Of a DNA stretch of 64,000 nt, positions 43,590 to 52,805 are shown piece after piece. Position numbers and translations under genes: made by a program. A model generated the notes under the pieces. That model saw nothing but the letters and a program-made list of their open reading frames with translations, had not been told where the DNA came from and made no database searches. Origin of the DNA: JAHBTB01 sp964451255 (lineage in GTDB: Bacteria > Armatimonadota > Fimbriimonadia > Fimbriimonadales > Fimbriimonadaceae); NCBI GenBank assembly GCA_964451255.1, contig CAYVHL010000006.1, positions 1 through 64,000 of the forward strand. The letters are read 5' to 3'. Positions within the stretch are counted from its first letter, which is position 1. Each line of letters opens with the position of its first letter.

Positions 43590-45113
43590 CTAAAGCGTTG
43601 TGCTCAGCCCTTGGGCCATCACGATCTCGTTGGCGTGGTTGACGGTGAACGCCACCTTATGCGTGACCGCTTCGATCGCGCCCTCGGCGGCCGGATGGCC
43701 GTTGCCCGAGCCTTTGACACCGCCAAACGGCAGGTGGACTTCAGCCCCGATCGACGGTAGGTTCACGTAGCCCAGACCGTAGTCGGCGTTATCCCGGACG
43801 TACCGGAACTTACGGTAATCCTCGGTGATGACCGCCATCGCTAGGCCGTACTTCGTGTCGTTGTAGACCCGGACGGCCTCCTCGATGCCGTTCACGCCGA
43901 TGATGGCGACGTGGGGGCTGAACGCCTCTTCGCGAAGGCAGAACGTGTCCTGCTTGTAGTTCTTGAACCGGTAGACGAACGGCTCGACGAAGTTACCTTT
44001 GGCATAGTCGCCCGAAGTGAGCTCTTGCCCGTCGTGAAGGATTTCGCCTCCCTCCTCCTTGGCCTTGGCGTTGTGGTGTTTCCACTTCTTGACGCCCTCT
44101 TGGCTGATGAGCGGCCCCATGAAGACGTCGTCACGTAGGCCGTCGCCGATCTTGATCCTCTTGACCTTGTCCAGGAACATCTCGGTGAACTTGGGCTCGA
44201 CCTGGCTGTCGACGATCAACCGCCCGCTGGTGACGCAGCGCTGCCCGGTGGTCTTGAAGGCGCCGAGAACGGCCGCGTTCACAGCGATGTCGAGGTTCGC
44301 GTCGTCTAGGACGATCGTGGCGTTCTTGCCGCCCATCTCAGTGACGACGAACTTGTGGACTTCGGCTGCAGCCGACTGTTGGATCATCTTGCCGACCGCT
44401 AGTGACCCTGTGAAGAGCATGACGTTGACGTCCGGATCCTTGACGAGCGCGTCGCCGGTGTCCTCACCCATGCCGTGAACCGTGTTGATGACGCCGCGGG
44501 GGAATCCGGCCTCCTCAAAGAGTCTGGCCAGCTTGTGGGCGACGACCGGGGTCTCCTCGCTCGGCTTGAAGACGACGGTGTTGCCAGCCAGCACCGCCGG
44601 CAGAATGCCCCACAGCGGGATGGCGAAGGGGAAGTTCCACGGGGTGATCACGCCGACGACCCCCTTTGGCTTGCGTAGGATATAGGCGTCCTTGGCCGGT
44701 ATCTCGCTGCTGATGGCGTGGCCGATCGGCAAGCGGCTCAGACCCGCGACATATTGGGCCATGTGCAGGGCCTCTACGACATCCGCGCGGCCCTCGTTGA
44801 TCGGCTTGCCGCACTCGATGGTGACCATGCGGCTGAGTTCTTCCAGGTCGCGTTTGATCAGTTGGGCTAGGTTGTCGACGATCTCGCCTCGCTGCACCCA
44901 GCTCTTGTTTTTCCAGCCCGGAAAAGCGGACTTGGCGGCCAGCACCGCGTCGCGCACCTGCGACCGGCTGGCAAGCGGCACCGCTCCCACGATGTGGTCT
45001 CTGTTCGCGGGGTTCAGAGATTGGAACGTCTTGTCGCTCCCCACCCACTCGCCGTTGATGTAGTTCTGCGCGGTGATGCCGGTTTCTGTCGGTTGGATCA
45101 AAACTGTGCTCAT
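43590..45113 (-). CDS. Aldehyde dehydrogenase family protein
   Basis: The product is 507 residues from ATG 45113. It has GVVGVITPWNFPFAIP and the NAD loop FTGSLAVGK, the general base Glu in VTEMGGKNA, and the catalytic Cys293 in TTGQRCVTSGR. It oxidises an aldehyde to its acid with NAD(P)+. Sequence context cannot tell whether the substrate is a semialdehyde or an aromatic aldehyde. A second ATG five codons upstream (45128) is possible. Confidence 0.95.
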   Translation of the reverse strand: MSTVLIQPTETGITAQNYINGEWVGSDKTFQSLNPANRDHIVGAVPLASRSQVRDAVLAAKSAFPGWKNKSWVQRGEIVDNLAQLIKRDLEELSRMVTIECGKPINEGRADVVEALHMAQYVAGLSRLPIGHAISSEIPAKDAYILRKPKGVVGVITPWNFPFAIPLWGILPAVLAGNTVVFKPSEETPVVAHKLARLFEEAGFPRGVINTVHGMGEDTGDALVKDPDVNVMLFTGSLAVGKMIQQSAAAEVHKFVVTEMGGKNATIVLDDANLDIAVNAAVLGAFKTTGQRCVTSGRLIVDSQVEPKFTEMFLDKVKRIKIGDGLRDDVFMGPLISQEGVKKWKHHNAKAKEEGGEILHDGQELTSGDYAKGNFVEPFVYRFKNYKQDTFCLREEAFSPHVAIIGVNGIEEAVRVYNDTKYGLAMAVITEDYRKFRYVRDNADYGLGYVNLPSIGAEVHLPFGGVKGSGNGHPAAEGAIEAVTHKVAFTVNHANEIVMAQGLSTTL

Positions 45114-45264
45114 TGTCGTCCTCGCCATGGGGATGTGGCTTATGTACTGATTCTACCGACGCCGACAGGTCGGCCCCTGTGCCGCGACCGGGCCGCTCGG
45201 CCGCACATCCTGGCGTGCGAATCAAAACTGGCTCGCCATCGTCCGACTATATTACGGAAGGGCG

Positions 45265-46188
45265 ATGTCAACCCACTTCTCTGAAGAGAACCTTTACGAC
45301 CAGGTGTTGACCGACGATGTCGAGGGATTTCTCTCCCGGCTGTCGGCGTGGATCGACGTCGACCCGAGCACTTCGGGCAAGAGGGCCAAGTCGGCGGTGG
45401 ACGCCTTGTCCCGTTTGGAAAGCGAAGCCCCCGGCCTTCAGCAGAGGGTCGGCTTGGCCCCCGGTTCCATCGAACCGAAGTTGGCGGCCACCTTTCAAGC
45501 GGCTTGTGGCCAGGTGGACTCCCTCCTAGATGACTGGCGCAGGCACCTTGGACAAGTCGCTCCTGGAGACCCCCGGGGCTTTGTCAACTTGGACAAGCTC
45601 CAATCCCAGCTCTCGGAGCGCGCCGCGCGACAGGAACTCGGCGTGCCGACGGGTGCTGTCCCGGCACTGATCGAAGAACGAACGGGCACAGGCAGCTGGG
45701 CCGCCGCCGGTGGCATGGGTATCTTCGCCCTGGGTTGGAACGCTTTCACCCTGTTTCACGCCGTCCTCATGATCGGTGGAATGATGCGCGCCTTCGGCCC
45801 TGTCGCCCTGTTCCTGCTTTTGTTCTATGCGATCTTCTTCTCGGTCGGGTTCTCGATGGCTTACTCGGCCTACCAGGCGGCGAGCGACGAATCCATCGTC
45901 CTCGAAGGCAGGACCCTCAAGGTCACGCGGTCCTTCTTAGGCAAGGAGAAGTCCAAGCTATACACGCTCGGCGACAACGCGCGGGCAGAAGTTGCTTCCA
46001 CTTTGAGCGGCGTGCCTGCCTTCTCCTCCAATTCGGCGGGTAACCGGCGCAGCATCACAGCCGTGGTCTTGACGACATCTGAAGGGAAGAAGGTGAGCGT
46101 CGGTTTGCGTCTGATGCCCCAGGAAAAGCAGTCCTTGGCCAGCCGCATAAACGCCTATCTGTCAGCTCAACCTCCCGCCCTGCCTTAG
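45265..46188 (+). CDS. Membrane protein of unknown function with C-terminal beta domain
   Basis: The 307-residue protein has a helical N-terminal soluble region (about 1-145), two hydrophobic segments (about 150-172 and 178-205) forming a hairpin, and a C-terminal domain (about 210-300) with beta alternation (IVLEGRTLKVTRSFLGKEKSKLY). I do not recognise it. It is divergent from the aldehyde dehydrogenase gene. Confidence 0.75.
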   Translation: MSTHFSEENLYDQVLTDDVEGFLSRLSAWIDVDPSTSGKRAKSAVDALSRLESEAPGLQQRVGLAPGSIEPKLAATFQAACGQVDSLLDDWRRHLGQVAPGDPRGFVNLDKLQSQLSERAARQELGVPTGAVPALIEERTGTGSWAAAGGMGIFALGWNAFTLFHAVLMIGGMMRAFGPVALFLLLFYAIFFSVGFSMAYSAYQAASDESIVLEGRTLKVTRSFLGKEKSKLYTLGDNARAEVASTLSGVPAFSSNSAGNRRSITAVVLTTSEGKKVSVGLRLMPQEKQSLASRINAYLSAQPPALP

Positions 46189-46247
46189 ATCTGAAGCGTG
46201 GTTCCGGAAGTCACGCCGACGGGGCTGACGACGGCATAATGGCCGCG

Positions 46248-47096
46248 ATGGACGGCCCCTTTCAGCAGATCATGGAGCTCTTTGACATGCCTGGCGCAGA
46301 CCAGGCAGGCGACGACGAGCCCGATAAGGTCGGCAAGACGGCCGAACAAAGCAAAGAGTTCGCCCTGGAGCGTATGTCCGCCGGAGACTACCGGCGGGCA
46401 GTCGAACATTTTCGGAGGGCGATCGAACAAGGCGCCGACGACGAGGGGACGCTCATCGACTTCGCCGGCGCCCTTGAATCCGCCGACCTATTGCCTCAAG
46501 CCTTCTACCAGTACAAAAAGGCACGGCGAAAAGTGGACAGTGGGGAACTGACCGTCGCCCTAAGCGCGCTTTACCGCCGTTACGGGCGCCTGAGGGACGC
46601 GGTGTCTGAACTCGAGAGGGCGGCCAAGGAGAGACCTGGCGACGCGTACCTTCAGTTCCGGCTAGCCGAGGCCCTTCGTGCCAACGGGTTCCGCCGTGCC
46701 GCGCTTGACGCTGTCCAAGGTGCGATTGCCGCTACTCCCGAAGACGCTTTCTATCACTATTGGTCGGCCGATCTGGCCTACGAACTCAAGGAGTTCGGGC
46801 AGGCAGCAAAATCGGCCCAGGCGGCCATCGAACTAAGCCCTGGAGACGACCATGTCTTGGCCCTCGCCGGCTTGGCGCTGTGGGGGGAGGGCAAGCGGCC
46901 CGAAGCGCTGAGGGCGGTTCGTCTGGCAAGCGACCTCGACACAGACAAACTGGTCTATCACGGAATATTGGAGCGGCTTCTCCGTGCGGCCGGGTTCCAG
47001 GAGGAAGCCGACCTCGAAAGCGGGAAGGCCGCCGAAATGGACAGATACGACGCGGACACGCTCTCCAGGTTGCTTACACCCGTCGGGCTGGCGTGA
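46248..47096 (+). CDS. Tetratricopeptide repeat protein
   Basis: The protein is about 282 residues and carries several TPR units: AGDYRRAVEHFRRAIEQGAD, LLPQAFYQYKKARRKV, YGRLRDAVSELERAAKERP, NGFRRAALDAVQGAIAATP, EFGQAAKSAQAAIELSPGDD. Such repeats bind protein partners. The start is set by CATAAT at 46235-46240 followed by ATG 46248 seven bases later; an ATG at 46239 overlaps that hexamer and is less likely. Confidence 0.85.
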   Translation: MDGPFQQIMELFDMPGADQAGDDEPDKVGKTAEQSKEFALERMSAGDYRRAVEHFRRAIEQGADDEGTLIDFAGALESADLLPQAFYQYKKARRKVDSGELTVALSALYRRYGRLRDAVSELERAAKERPGDAYLQFRLAEALRANGFRRAALDAVQGAIAATPEDAFYHYWSADLAYELKEFGQAAKSAQAAIELSPGDDHVLALAGLALWGEGKRPEALRAVRLASDLDTDKLVYHGILERLLRAAGFQEEADLESGKAAEMDRYDADTLSRLLTPVGLA

Positions 47097-47130
47097 CTCT
47101 TTGGTGCCCAAGGCTCGTCTATACTGGTTG

Positions 47131-47709
47131 ATGATGCCCAGTCAGACAAGTCACTCGTTCCGTGCCGCCGTGCTCTCTCTCGCGCTTGTGGCCCTGGTCG
47201 GGTTCGCCCCAAGGCAGGATGAATGGAAGCGGGTCAGGGTGGGCAACACGCCTGTCTCGATGGAGATCCCGGGCACAAAGTTCAAGCCTGGCGAAGTGGA
47301 AAGGAGCCAGGCCCAGGGCGACTGGGTCGCCACCTCGCAGGACTTCGACTTTGACAACGATGACTACTTTGTCCGCGTTACGGTCTATAAAGGTCGGCCG
47401 GGCACCAAAGTCGACAACAGCTTCATCAAGACCCGGTTGGCGAGCATTCTTAAGGAACTGGACGGCAACAAGCCCGGTCCCAAGGAAGTCGAGTCGAGCA
47501 ACCTGGACATCGCCGACCACCCGGCCCACCGCGGCGTCTACAGCGTCCACCCAGACAAGGCCGATGACAACTATGTCGTCCGTCTGACGATGATTGGCGA
47601 CGGTGACACCCTATACGTCACCACCGTCGTGAGTTATCCCTCGATCAAGTCGGGTACCGAGTCAGCAGAGAAGACCCACAAGTCGGTCGAGTTCAAGCCT
47701 GCCAAGTAG
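47131..47709 (+). CDS. Secreted protein of unknown function
   Basis: The 192-residue product has a signal peptide (about 1-29, SFRAAVLSLALVALVGFAP) and a mature domain with pattern RVRVGNTPVSMEIPGTKF, followed by alternating strands (YFVRVTVYKGRPGTK, VVRLTMIGDGDTLYVTTVV). It is similar in style to small periplasmic proteins that sense or bind ligands, but I recognise no family. TATACT lies 5 bp before the ATG at 47131 and 8 bp before a second ATG at 47134. Confidence 0.75.
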   Translation: MMPSQTSHSFRAAVLSLALVALVGFAPRQDEWKRVRVGNTPVSMEIPGTKFKPGEVERSQAQGDWVATSQDFDFDNDDYFVRVTVYKGRPGTKVDNSFIKTRLASILKELDGNKPGPKEVESSNLDIADHPAHRGVYSVHPDKADDNYVVRLTMIGDGDTLYVTTVVSYPSIKSGTESAEKTHKSVEFKPAK

Positions 47710-47716
47710 ACTTTGC

Positions 47717-48166
47717 TCAGGTCTTGACCGCGGAGTCGAGTTGGACGTTCGCGTTTCGGAGCCGCGCGCAGAGGATCCTTGCGATATTGAGCAACACGAC
47801 CTTGGCGATCGTCGGCTCTTCGTCCATCACCGCCCAAAGCTCGTTGCTATGGATGACCGCGACCTTGCAGTGGCCTACGGCTACCACCGTCGCGCTCCGA
47901 GGCTTGTCGTCCACCAAGGAAATCTCGCCGATGACAGAGCCGGGCACCGCTTCGCCGATCATCTCGCCACCGAATGTGTTGATGCGCGCCGTCCCTTCGA
48001 GCACGATCATGAGGTCGCTGTCCTTGGCAAACTGCCGCAGCATGGTCGAGCCGCCGTCGAATGTCTTCTCCTCGGCCAGCAGGCTCAGGCGGTCGATCTG
48101 CGACCCGGTCAGACCGCTCCACAGGTAGCTGCTCCGAAAAGCGGAGGCAAGATCCATCGGCGACAT
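47717..48166 (-). CDS. Cyclic nucleotide-binding domain protein
   Basis: The 149-residue protein is a single cNMP-binding beta-roll of the CRP type: helical start, then LMIVLEGTARINTFGGEMIGE split over residues 52-73, PGSVIGEISLVDDKPRSATVVAV (the phosphate-binding cassette with Gly-Glu and the Arg-Ser-Ala turn), then the hinge helix. There is no DNA-binding helix-turn-helix, so it is not a typical CRP regulator but may sense cAMP or cGMP. Confidence 0.88.
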   Translation of the reverse strand: MSPMDLASAFRSSYLWSGLTGSQIDRLSLLAEEKTFDGGSTMLRQFAKDSDLMIVLEGTARINTFGGEMIGEAVPGSVIGEISLVDDKPRSATVVAVGHCKVAVIHSNELWAVMDEEPTIAKVVLLNIARILCARLRNANVQLDSAVKT

Positions 48167-48233
48167 GGGGTTAGTCTATCCCTTTTCATGCCGTTCCCGT
48201 CAATCTTGTCGTGAGCCGCGGTCGGCCTAGGAA

Positions 48234-48260
48234 TTGGCACTCTCGTCCTATTTCTGCTAA
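48234..48260 (+). promoter_or_regulatory. CIRCE-like operator upstream of groES
   Basis: TTGGCACTC, a 9-nt spacer, then TTCTGCTAA matches the CIRCE consensus TTAGCACTC-N9-GAGTGCTAA at 8 of 9 in the left half and 6 of 9 in the right half. It lies 75 bp before the groES ATG. HrcA repression is expected; no hrcA gene is in the window. Confidence 0.75.
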
Positions 48261-48335
48261 CCAGCGCTGTTCCTTGGGGCAAAATGACCGCATCCGGGCG
48301 TTACGCCCCATGCCAAAGGAATCCAGATAATCAAA

Positions 48336-48626
48336 ATGGCCAACATCAAACCCCTCGGAGACAAGATCGTCGTCCAGCTTTTGGAAGCCGAAGAGAAGAC
48401 AGCAGGCGGGATCATCCTGCCCGACAGCGCCAAGAAAAAGCCCACCGAGGGCAAGGTGATCGCCGTCGGAGACGGCCGTGTCCTCGAAAGTGGCGAGCGC
48501 AACAAACTCACCGTGAAGGCTGGTGACCGGGTTCTCTTTAGCAAGTACGGGGGTAACGAGGTCACAGTTGGCGTCGAGGAATACACGATCCTTGACGAAG
48601 ACCAGGTCTACGCGATCATCAAGTAG
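48336..48626 (+). CDS. groES: Co-chaperonin GroES
   Basis: The 96-residue protein opens with IKPLGDKIVVQLLEAEEKTAGGIILP (split over residues 4-29), the family mobile-loop region, and ends YTILDEDQVYAIIK. It caps GroEL during protein folding. A CIRCE-like element lies upstream. It stands alone: groEL is about 7 kb downstream with its own CIRCE-like site, unlike the usual groESL operon. The final 69 nt have a diverged copy at 49548-49616. Confidence 0.97.
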   Translation: MANIKPLGDKIVVQLLEAEEKTAGGIILPDSAKKKPTEGKVIAVGDGRVLESGERNKLTVKAGDRVLFSKYGGNEVTVGVEEYTILDEDQVYAIIK

Positions 48627-48850
48627 CACCCACGAAGCACCTCCGGCTGTTCAGGGGCGATTACGAGCAGACCCGTCGAAGGCTGCTTGCACATTCGAAC
48701 GGCTCCAACCCGGCCCTGGTAACCTTGCTGGGTTTGGTTCCGGCGTGCAGGCGGAACGCTCACCGTAACGCGATATAGCTTATAATACTCTAATGCAAGT
48801 GCAAGTCGCATACGCGCGAACACTTGTACAAGGTTTTATTAGAGGTTATT

Positions 48851-49594
48851 ATGCGTTATAATCTGATCCTTCTTGCTGTCGTCGCTTCGGCCGGGACGGC
48901 CGCACATGGAGCCTTTGTCGTCAATTCCTACAGTGCTGCTGGGTGGGGTGGTTCAGACGCTTCGATTGGAGTTAGTGGCTACACGATCGACGATCTTGAG
49001 GATGTCAATCTTGTGAACGGCCTGCAGATCGGTGTGATATCGCCAAACGGCAACCTTGCTCCAACGTCGACCCTTCCCAACACTTTCAAACCGTCAGATG
49101 ACGCGTACGGCTCGGCATTCACCCTGGGGGGCGGCGGGGCTTGGGACGGCGAGCACGGTGTCATCAACACGAGGACCAACCAGACGTTCAACTATGCTGA
49201 ACCCGGTAGCTGGGGGAATCTCACTTTCTACTTCGGGCCAAGCGTGACGAGCGCTGGCTTCAGCGTACAGCAGATGGATCGTGACGCCACGATCATGGTT
49301 AACGGCGCTAGCATCGGCAATGTGTCCGTTCTGGCGCCTAATTTCAGCTCTGGCAACGGGCGCCAGGGTTATCTGCGCGTCGATGCCACCGGGGGCGACA
49401 CGATCTCGTCGCTGGGAATTCAGGACGCCTTCGGCGGCGGGGACGGCTACATGTTCGACCATGTCGCTTTCCAATCAGTCCCGGAACCGATTTCGCTCGT
49501 GGCCCTTTGTGGCGGCCTTGGCCTCTTGGCGCGTCGCAGAAGGGTTCGAGGTCACGGACGGCGTCGAGGAATACACGATCCTCGACGAGGATAA
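48851..49594 (+). CDS. PEP-CTERM protein whose tail is extended by a groES relic
   Basis: From ATG 48851 the product is 247 residues: signal peptide (MRYNLILLAVVASAGTAAHGA), a beta-rich extracellular domain, then VPEPISLVALCGGLGLLARRRR, the sorting tail. Where the protein would normally stop, about 16 further residues (VRGHGRRRGIHDPRRG) come from reading a groES remnant in the wrong frame. The added positive charge might still allow exosortase recognition. A TATAAT at 48781-48786 could serve as -10. Of all the PEP-CTERM proteins here, this is the only one with such a tail. Confidence 0.85.
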   Translation: MRYNLILLAVVASAGTAAHGAFVVNSYSAAGWGGSDASIGVSGYTIDDLEDVNLVNGLQIGVISPNGNLAPTSTLPNTFKPSDDAYGSAFTLGGGGAWDGEHGVINTRTNQTFNYAEPGSWGNLTFYFGPSVTSAGFSVQQMDRDATIMVNGASIGNVSVLAPNFSSGNGRQGYLRVDATGGDTISSLGIQDAFGGGDGYMFDHVAFQSVPEPISLVALCGGLGLLARRRRVRGHGRRRGIHDPRRG

Positions 49595-49616
49595 GGTTTA
49601 CGCGATCATCAAGTAA
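49548..49616 (+). pseudogene. Relic of the 3' end of a second groES gene
   Basis: These 69 nt match the last 69 nt of groES (48558-48626) at 60 positions. The encoded end EVTDGVEEYTILDEDKVYAIIK differs from GroES in two residues, and most base changes are synonymous. That pattern points to a formerly functional paralogue rather than a recent copy. Nothing of the rest of groES remains upstream; the PEP-CTERM gene's last codons lie there instead. Confidence 0.85.
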
Positions 49617-50883
49617 TGCCCGCCGTCAACGCCTCGACCCGGGCTTTGTAGCCTTGCAACCGTGGCGTCAACGATCCGCCCCCGACCAACCTCTTGCGCT
49701 CCGCCATTTCCCAAAGGCGGAGCGCTTGTTGTTTCTTGCCCTGCATAGCCAGCACCTCCGACTCGAGTTCCGCGCAGTAACACACGCTCAGCGTTTGGCC
49801 GCGAGACGCTTCTTCTGCTCTAGTCTTCGACAAGATGTGTGCGGCGTGATCGAGGTCGCCGTTCCCCTTGGCGACCAAAGCCTGTGCCAAACACGTCGAC
49901 GTGACGGAAATCGCGTCCAGACCAGGGATGATCAGATCCCAAGCCTTTGCAATGGCGTTTGGTGCCTCTCCGAACATGCCGGCCTCTGCCAAAAACACCG
50001 CGTAGTTGGACCAATAGTGAGCCTGGTCCGTCCGGCTTGCTAGGTGGATCAACCGGGACGCCCGGCCAAATTGCTCGCCCGCCCCTTCAAGGTCCATCCC
50101 GTTCCACATGAAACAGGCTCGGGCGTTCGCGGCGAAAAGTTTGCCCGCGTTAGTCCTGTCCGATCCGACGACGGTCGGCAACCAATCCATTGCCGAAGCC
50201 ATGTCTCCCATTTCGACCAAGTTGAAAAGGATCCAAGATGCTGCGAGCGAACCAAGCGAATAGCGTCGGTTCTGCTCCGCAAAGCGAAACACGCGCTGGT
50301 GGGCCGACAGCGACTTCGAAAACTGGCAGGTCCGATGGTGATAGCGGGCGGTCGCCGCTAAGTGCTCATAGGCAAAGTGATCGCGTGCAGAATGGGGCGC
50401 CGTCTGCTTCAATAACGCACTCAATACTCCGATTGGCAAACTGTCAAGGATGACCCGCCCGTTCGAGAGCATGGCGCGGGCCTCCTCCGGGTCCAACCCG
50501 GCGAGATTGATAAGCAGGTCGCGGAAACTGGCGGCGACGGCTTCGCCCGGGGGTACTTGAGTCTCGGGCGGTTCAGTTGGCGAATCAGTTCTGTTGACCA
50601 CCCACCTGTCGGTCGCCAGGCCAATGTAGCGATAGTCCGCGGTCAATGCGTCGGGGCCGAGCCAGACCCGTAAGCGGTGGACAGTCTGACGCAGTGCGTT
50701 GAGCGCTTTGGCGTCAGTCGATCCGGCATAGAGGCGGAGCGCCGCCGCCTTGCGTTCGGTGACCCGGGGGAACGTGGTGGCGAGCAACCGCACAAGTTCG
50801 CCCACCGACTTGGTCGGCGGGGCTCCGACGGGGGCGCCGTTCCGCTTGACCTCCAATCTTGGGCTCAGGCTGACTTCATACAC
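49609..50883 (-). CDS. SARP/BTAD-like protein with winged-helix N-terminus and TPR-like repeats
   Basis: The 424-residue product starts at GTG 50883. The first 100 residues resemble the OmpR-type winged helix of SARP/BTAD regulators (KALNALRQTVHRLRVWLGPDAL, then ADYRYIGL). The rest (about 130-420) is helical repeats in a TPR or MalT-like style. A DNA-binding transcription factor is likely; no receiver or ATPase domain is seen. Its 3' end overlaps the last 8 bp of the groES relic. Confidence 0.65.
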   Translation of the reverse strand: MYEVSLSPRLEVKRNGAPVGAPPTKSVGELVRLLATTFPRVTERKAAALRLYAGSTDAKALNALRQTVHRLRVWLGPDALTADYRYIGLATDRWVVNRTDSPTEPPETQVPPGEAVAASFRDLLINLAGLDPEEARAMLSNGRVILDSLPIGVLSALLKQTAPHSARDHFAYEHLAATARYHHRTCQFSKSLSAHQRVFRFAEQNRRYSLGSLAASWILFNLVEMGDMASAMDWLPTVVGSDRTNAGKLFAANARACFMWNGMDLEGAGEQFGRASRLIHLASRTDQAHYWSNYAVFLAEAGMFGEAPNAIAKAWDLIIPGLDAISVTSTCLAQALVAKGNGDLDHAAHILSKTRAEEASRGQTLSVCYCAELESEVLAMQGKKQQALRLWEMAERKRLVGGGSLTPRLQGYKARVEALTAGIT

Positions 50884-50959
50884 AGGGCATCAATAGTCCG
50901 GTCGCCGATTCCTGCATGCGACGGGCCATGCCAGCAGTATTATCGGTCGTTGATAATCC

Positions 50960-52738
50960 TTAGCCCTTTTCTACCTTTGAAAGAGAAAGGGAATATCCGG
51001 CCTTGACTCCTTGCCCTTGGACGACCAACACAAATGTCGTCGGCTCCCTTACAATCAGGACGCCGTAAGCGAGTGTCTCCGACGCGAATTGCAGGGGCAA
51101 TCCGACCGTGTTGCCGCGCGAATCGAGAACCGTCAGGCCGATGTTCGGCGCGGTGGTACGCCAGCTTAAGAGGAGCGGCTCACCAGGTTTTGCGTCGAAC
51201 GTCCAAACCTGGACGTTTGTGCCATCCAGTTCGCCGGAAGCGGGCTTATCCAGGCCGAATCTCGATGGGGGTAGCAGCTTGCGGGAGATCGTGTACTCGC
51301 CTGTCCCACCGTCGCCATAGGCGGAGACCTGCACGATGTTTTGACCTGGCTTGCGCAGAATCAAGGTCATAGTTGTCGCCGTCTCGTCGACCGGCGGTAT
51401 GGCGCCGCCGAGGTCGGCGAGATCAGGGTCGAGCACTTGGACTTGGTGCACGAAGCTCTTGCTTGCAGCCGATAGCAAGACGACGTCGCCTACATGGCCG
51501 TCGAATCCCCAGAAGCCTGCGCCCCCCGCACCCAGCTTGTCGGCCATCGTCTTTCCATCTGGAAGATCCTGGACTGCCGGAGCGATGTTGAAGGAGTATG
51601 TTGTCCTATTGGCCCTGTTCAGCGGGCGCACGACCGCCCAAAAGGTGGTGTCGCGGGTGACCTTGAGGTTGGTCACGCGTCCGTCTCGGTCACGCCCGCG
51701 TAACGGCAGGAACCTGGGGCTGAGATCTTTCTTCGGATCAAGCACTTCCGGATAGAACGGGCTCCAGTCGTCTTTCTTCTTCTCGTCCACCGGTGGCATC
51801 ACTGGTTGCGGCCCGACGGTCTCGGACGAGTCTGGCAGAAGCTCAGGGGTCGAAAGATGAAGTATTTCGCCCTTTTTGGCCTTGAACTCCCAGATGTCGA
51901 TGTCCGACTTGCCGCCGGAGGCGGTCTTGGCACGATGGGCGTCGTCCACAGGGTGCGGCTTGTACTCATGGACGGCGATCGCCACAGAGCCATGGGGAGC
52001 GAAGTTGGTGTAGTAGTAGTAGTCCCCGTCTGCAGGGGCGAGTAGGGTCGTGCTGGGAACGGTTCTCATGAACGGCCGCATCAGACCGATGTCGGGCAGG
52101 CCCGACGGGGAGATGACCCCGGCGAGAGGGACGGACGTCGTGTCCTTGCCCTTGACTTGGACATTGTAGGGTTCGACGATCTGCCCACGCTGGAGGGTGA
52201 TCCGGGCGAGCAACGGGTGCGTCCCGTCGAATGCCTTTACAGCAACCCCCTCTGTCGAGATGTCGACCGTGTCGAAGACTGCGAACCGCATCTGGTACTG
52301 CCCGCCCGCCTTGTCACGGAAACTTCGGCCGCGGAGAGCATAGTCTCCTTTGGCCGGGCAACGCCAGAGAAGCAACGGCCTCTGATCACCCGGATAGCGG
52401 TCGTCGTTGCTCGCCAAGCTTTTGGCCTGCGCGTCCACAATCTCCAGGGCGGGGTCAAAGGCGGTGCTGCTCGCCTCCGCGATGACGACCTGGCCAGCCT
52501 CGAGCTTCAACGGCCATTCCGTGTACTCGCCCGGCGTGAGGATGTGAAGGTGGGGCTCGGCGGAAAGATATCTTTGGATCTGGTTGTCGATGTTCTGCGA
52601 GTTGCGGACGTCGCTGCCCTGTCCACCCTGCGGGGCGCCCGCCGCACCGCCACCTCCGAACCCACCACCCTGCGCCATCGCCAACGCCGAAGACAATCCG
52701 AAGATCAACGCGAGAACGCCTTTGGTGTCCATGGTCAT
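50960..52738 (-). CDS. Large secreted beta-domain protein (pre-peptidase C-terminal-like modules)
   Basis: The product is 592 residues from ATG 52738 (or 52732). A signal peptide ending ALAMAQ is followed by a Gly-rich stretch (GGGFGGGGAAGAPQGGQG). Several beta domains follow with PPC-like phrases: LEAGQVVIAEASSTAFDPAL, PAKGDYALRGRSF, GELDGTNVQVWTFDAKPGE, TFVLVVQGQG. PPC modules are common in secreted peptidases and surface proteins. No catalytic domain is visible, so it may be a binding or scaffold protein. Confidence 0.72.
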   Translation of the reverse strand: MTMDTKGVLALIFGLSSALAMAQGGGFGGGGAAGAPQGGQGSDVRNSQNIDNQIQRYLSAEPHLHILTPGEYTEWPLKLEAGQVVIAEASSTAFDPALEIVDAQAKSLASNDDRYPGDQRPLLLWRCPAKGDYALRGRSFRDKAGGQYQMRFAVFDTVDISTEGVAVKAFDGTHPLLARITLQRGQIVEPYNVQVKGKDTTSVPLAGVISPSGLPDIGLMRPFMRTVPSTTLLAPADGDYYYYTNFAPHGSVAIAVHEYKPHPVDDAHRAKTASGGKSDIDIWEFKAKKGEILHLSTPELLPDSSETVGPQPVMPPVDEKKKDDWSPFYPEVLDPKKDLSPRFLPLRGRDRDGRVTNLKVTRDTTFWAVVRPLNRANRTTYSFNIAPAVQDLPDGKTMADKLGAGGAGFWGFDGHVGDVVLLSAASKSFVHQVQVLDPDLADLGGAIPPVDETATTMTLILRKPGQNIVQVSAYGDGGTGEYTISRKLLPPSRFGLDKPASGELDGTNVQVWTFDAKPGEPLLLSWRTTAPNIGLTVLDSRGNTVGLPLQFASETLAYGVLIVREPTTFVLVVQGQGVKAGYSLSLSKVEKG

Positions 52739-52805
52739 ATGCCACAGACTCAGACGCGGCGGCAAAGGTCACGTTTTGGCTCGAGAGAGTCGCTGCCAAG
52801 AAAGT

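Noticed and set aside
48627..48850. More of the second groES in the gap after groES
   Set aside because: I found no further stretch there that matches groES; only the 69-bp end at 49548-49616 is clear.
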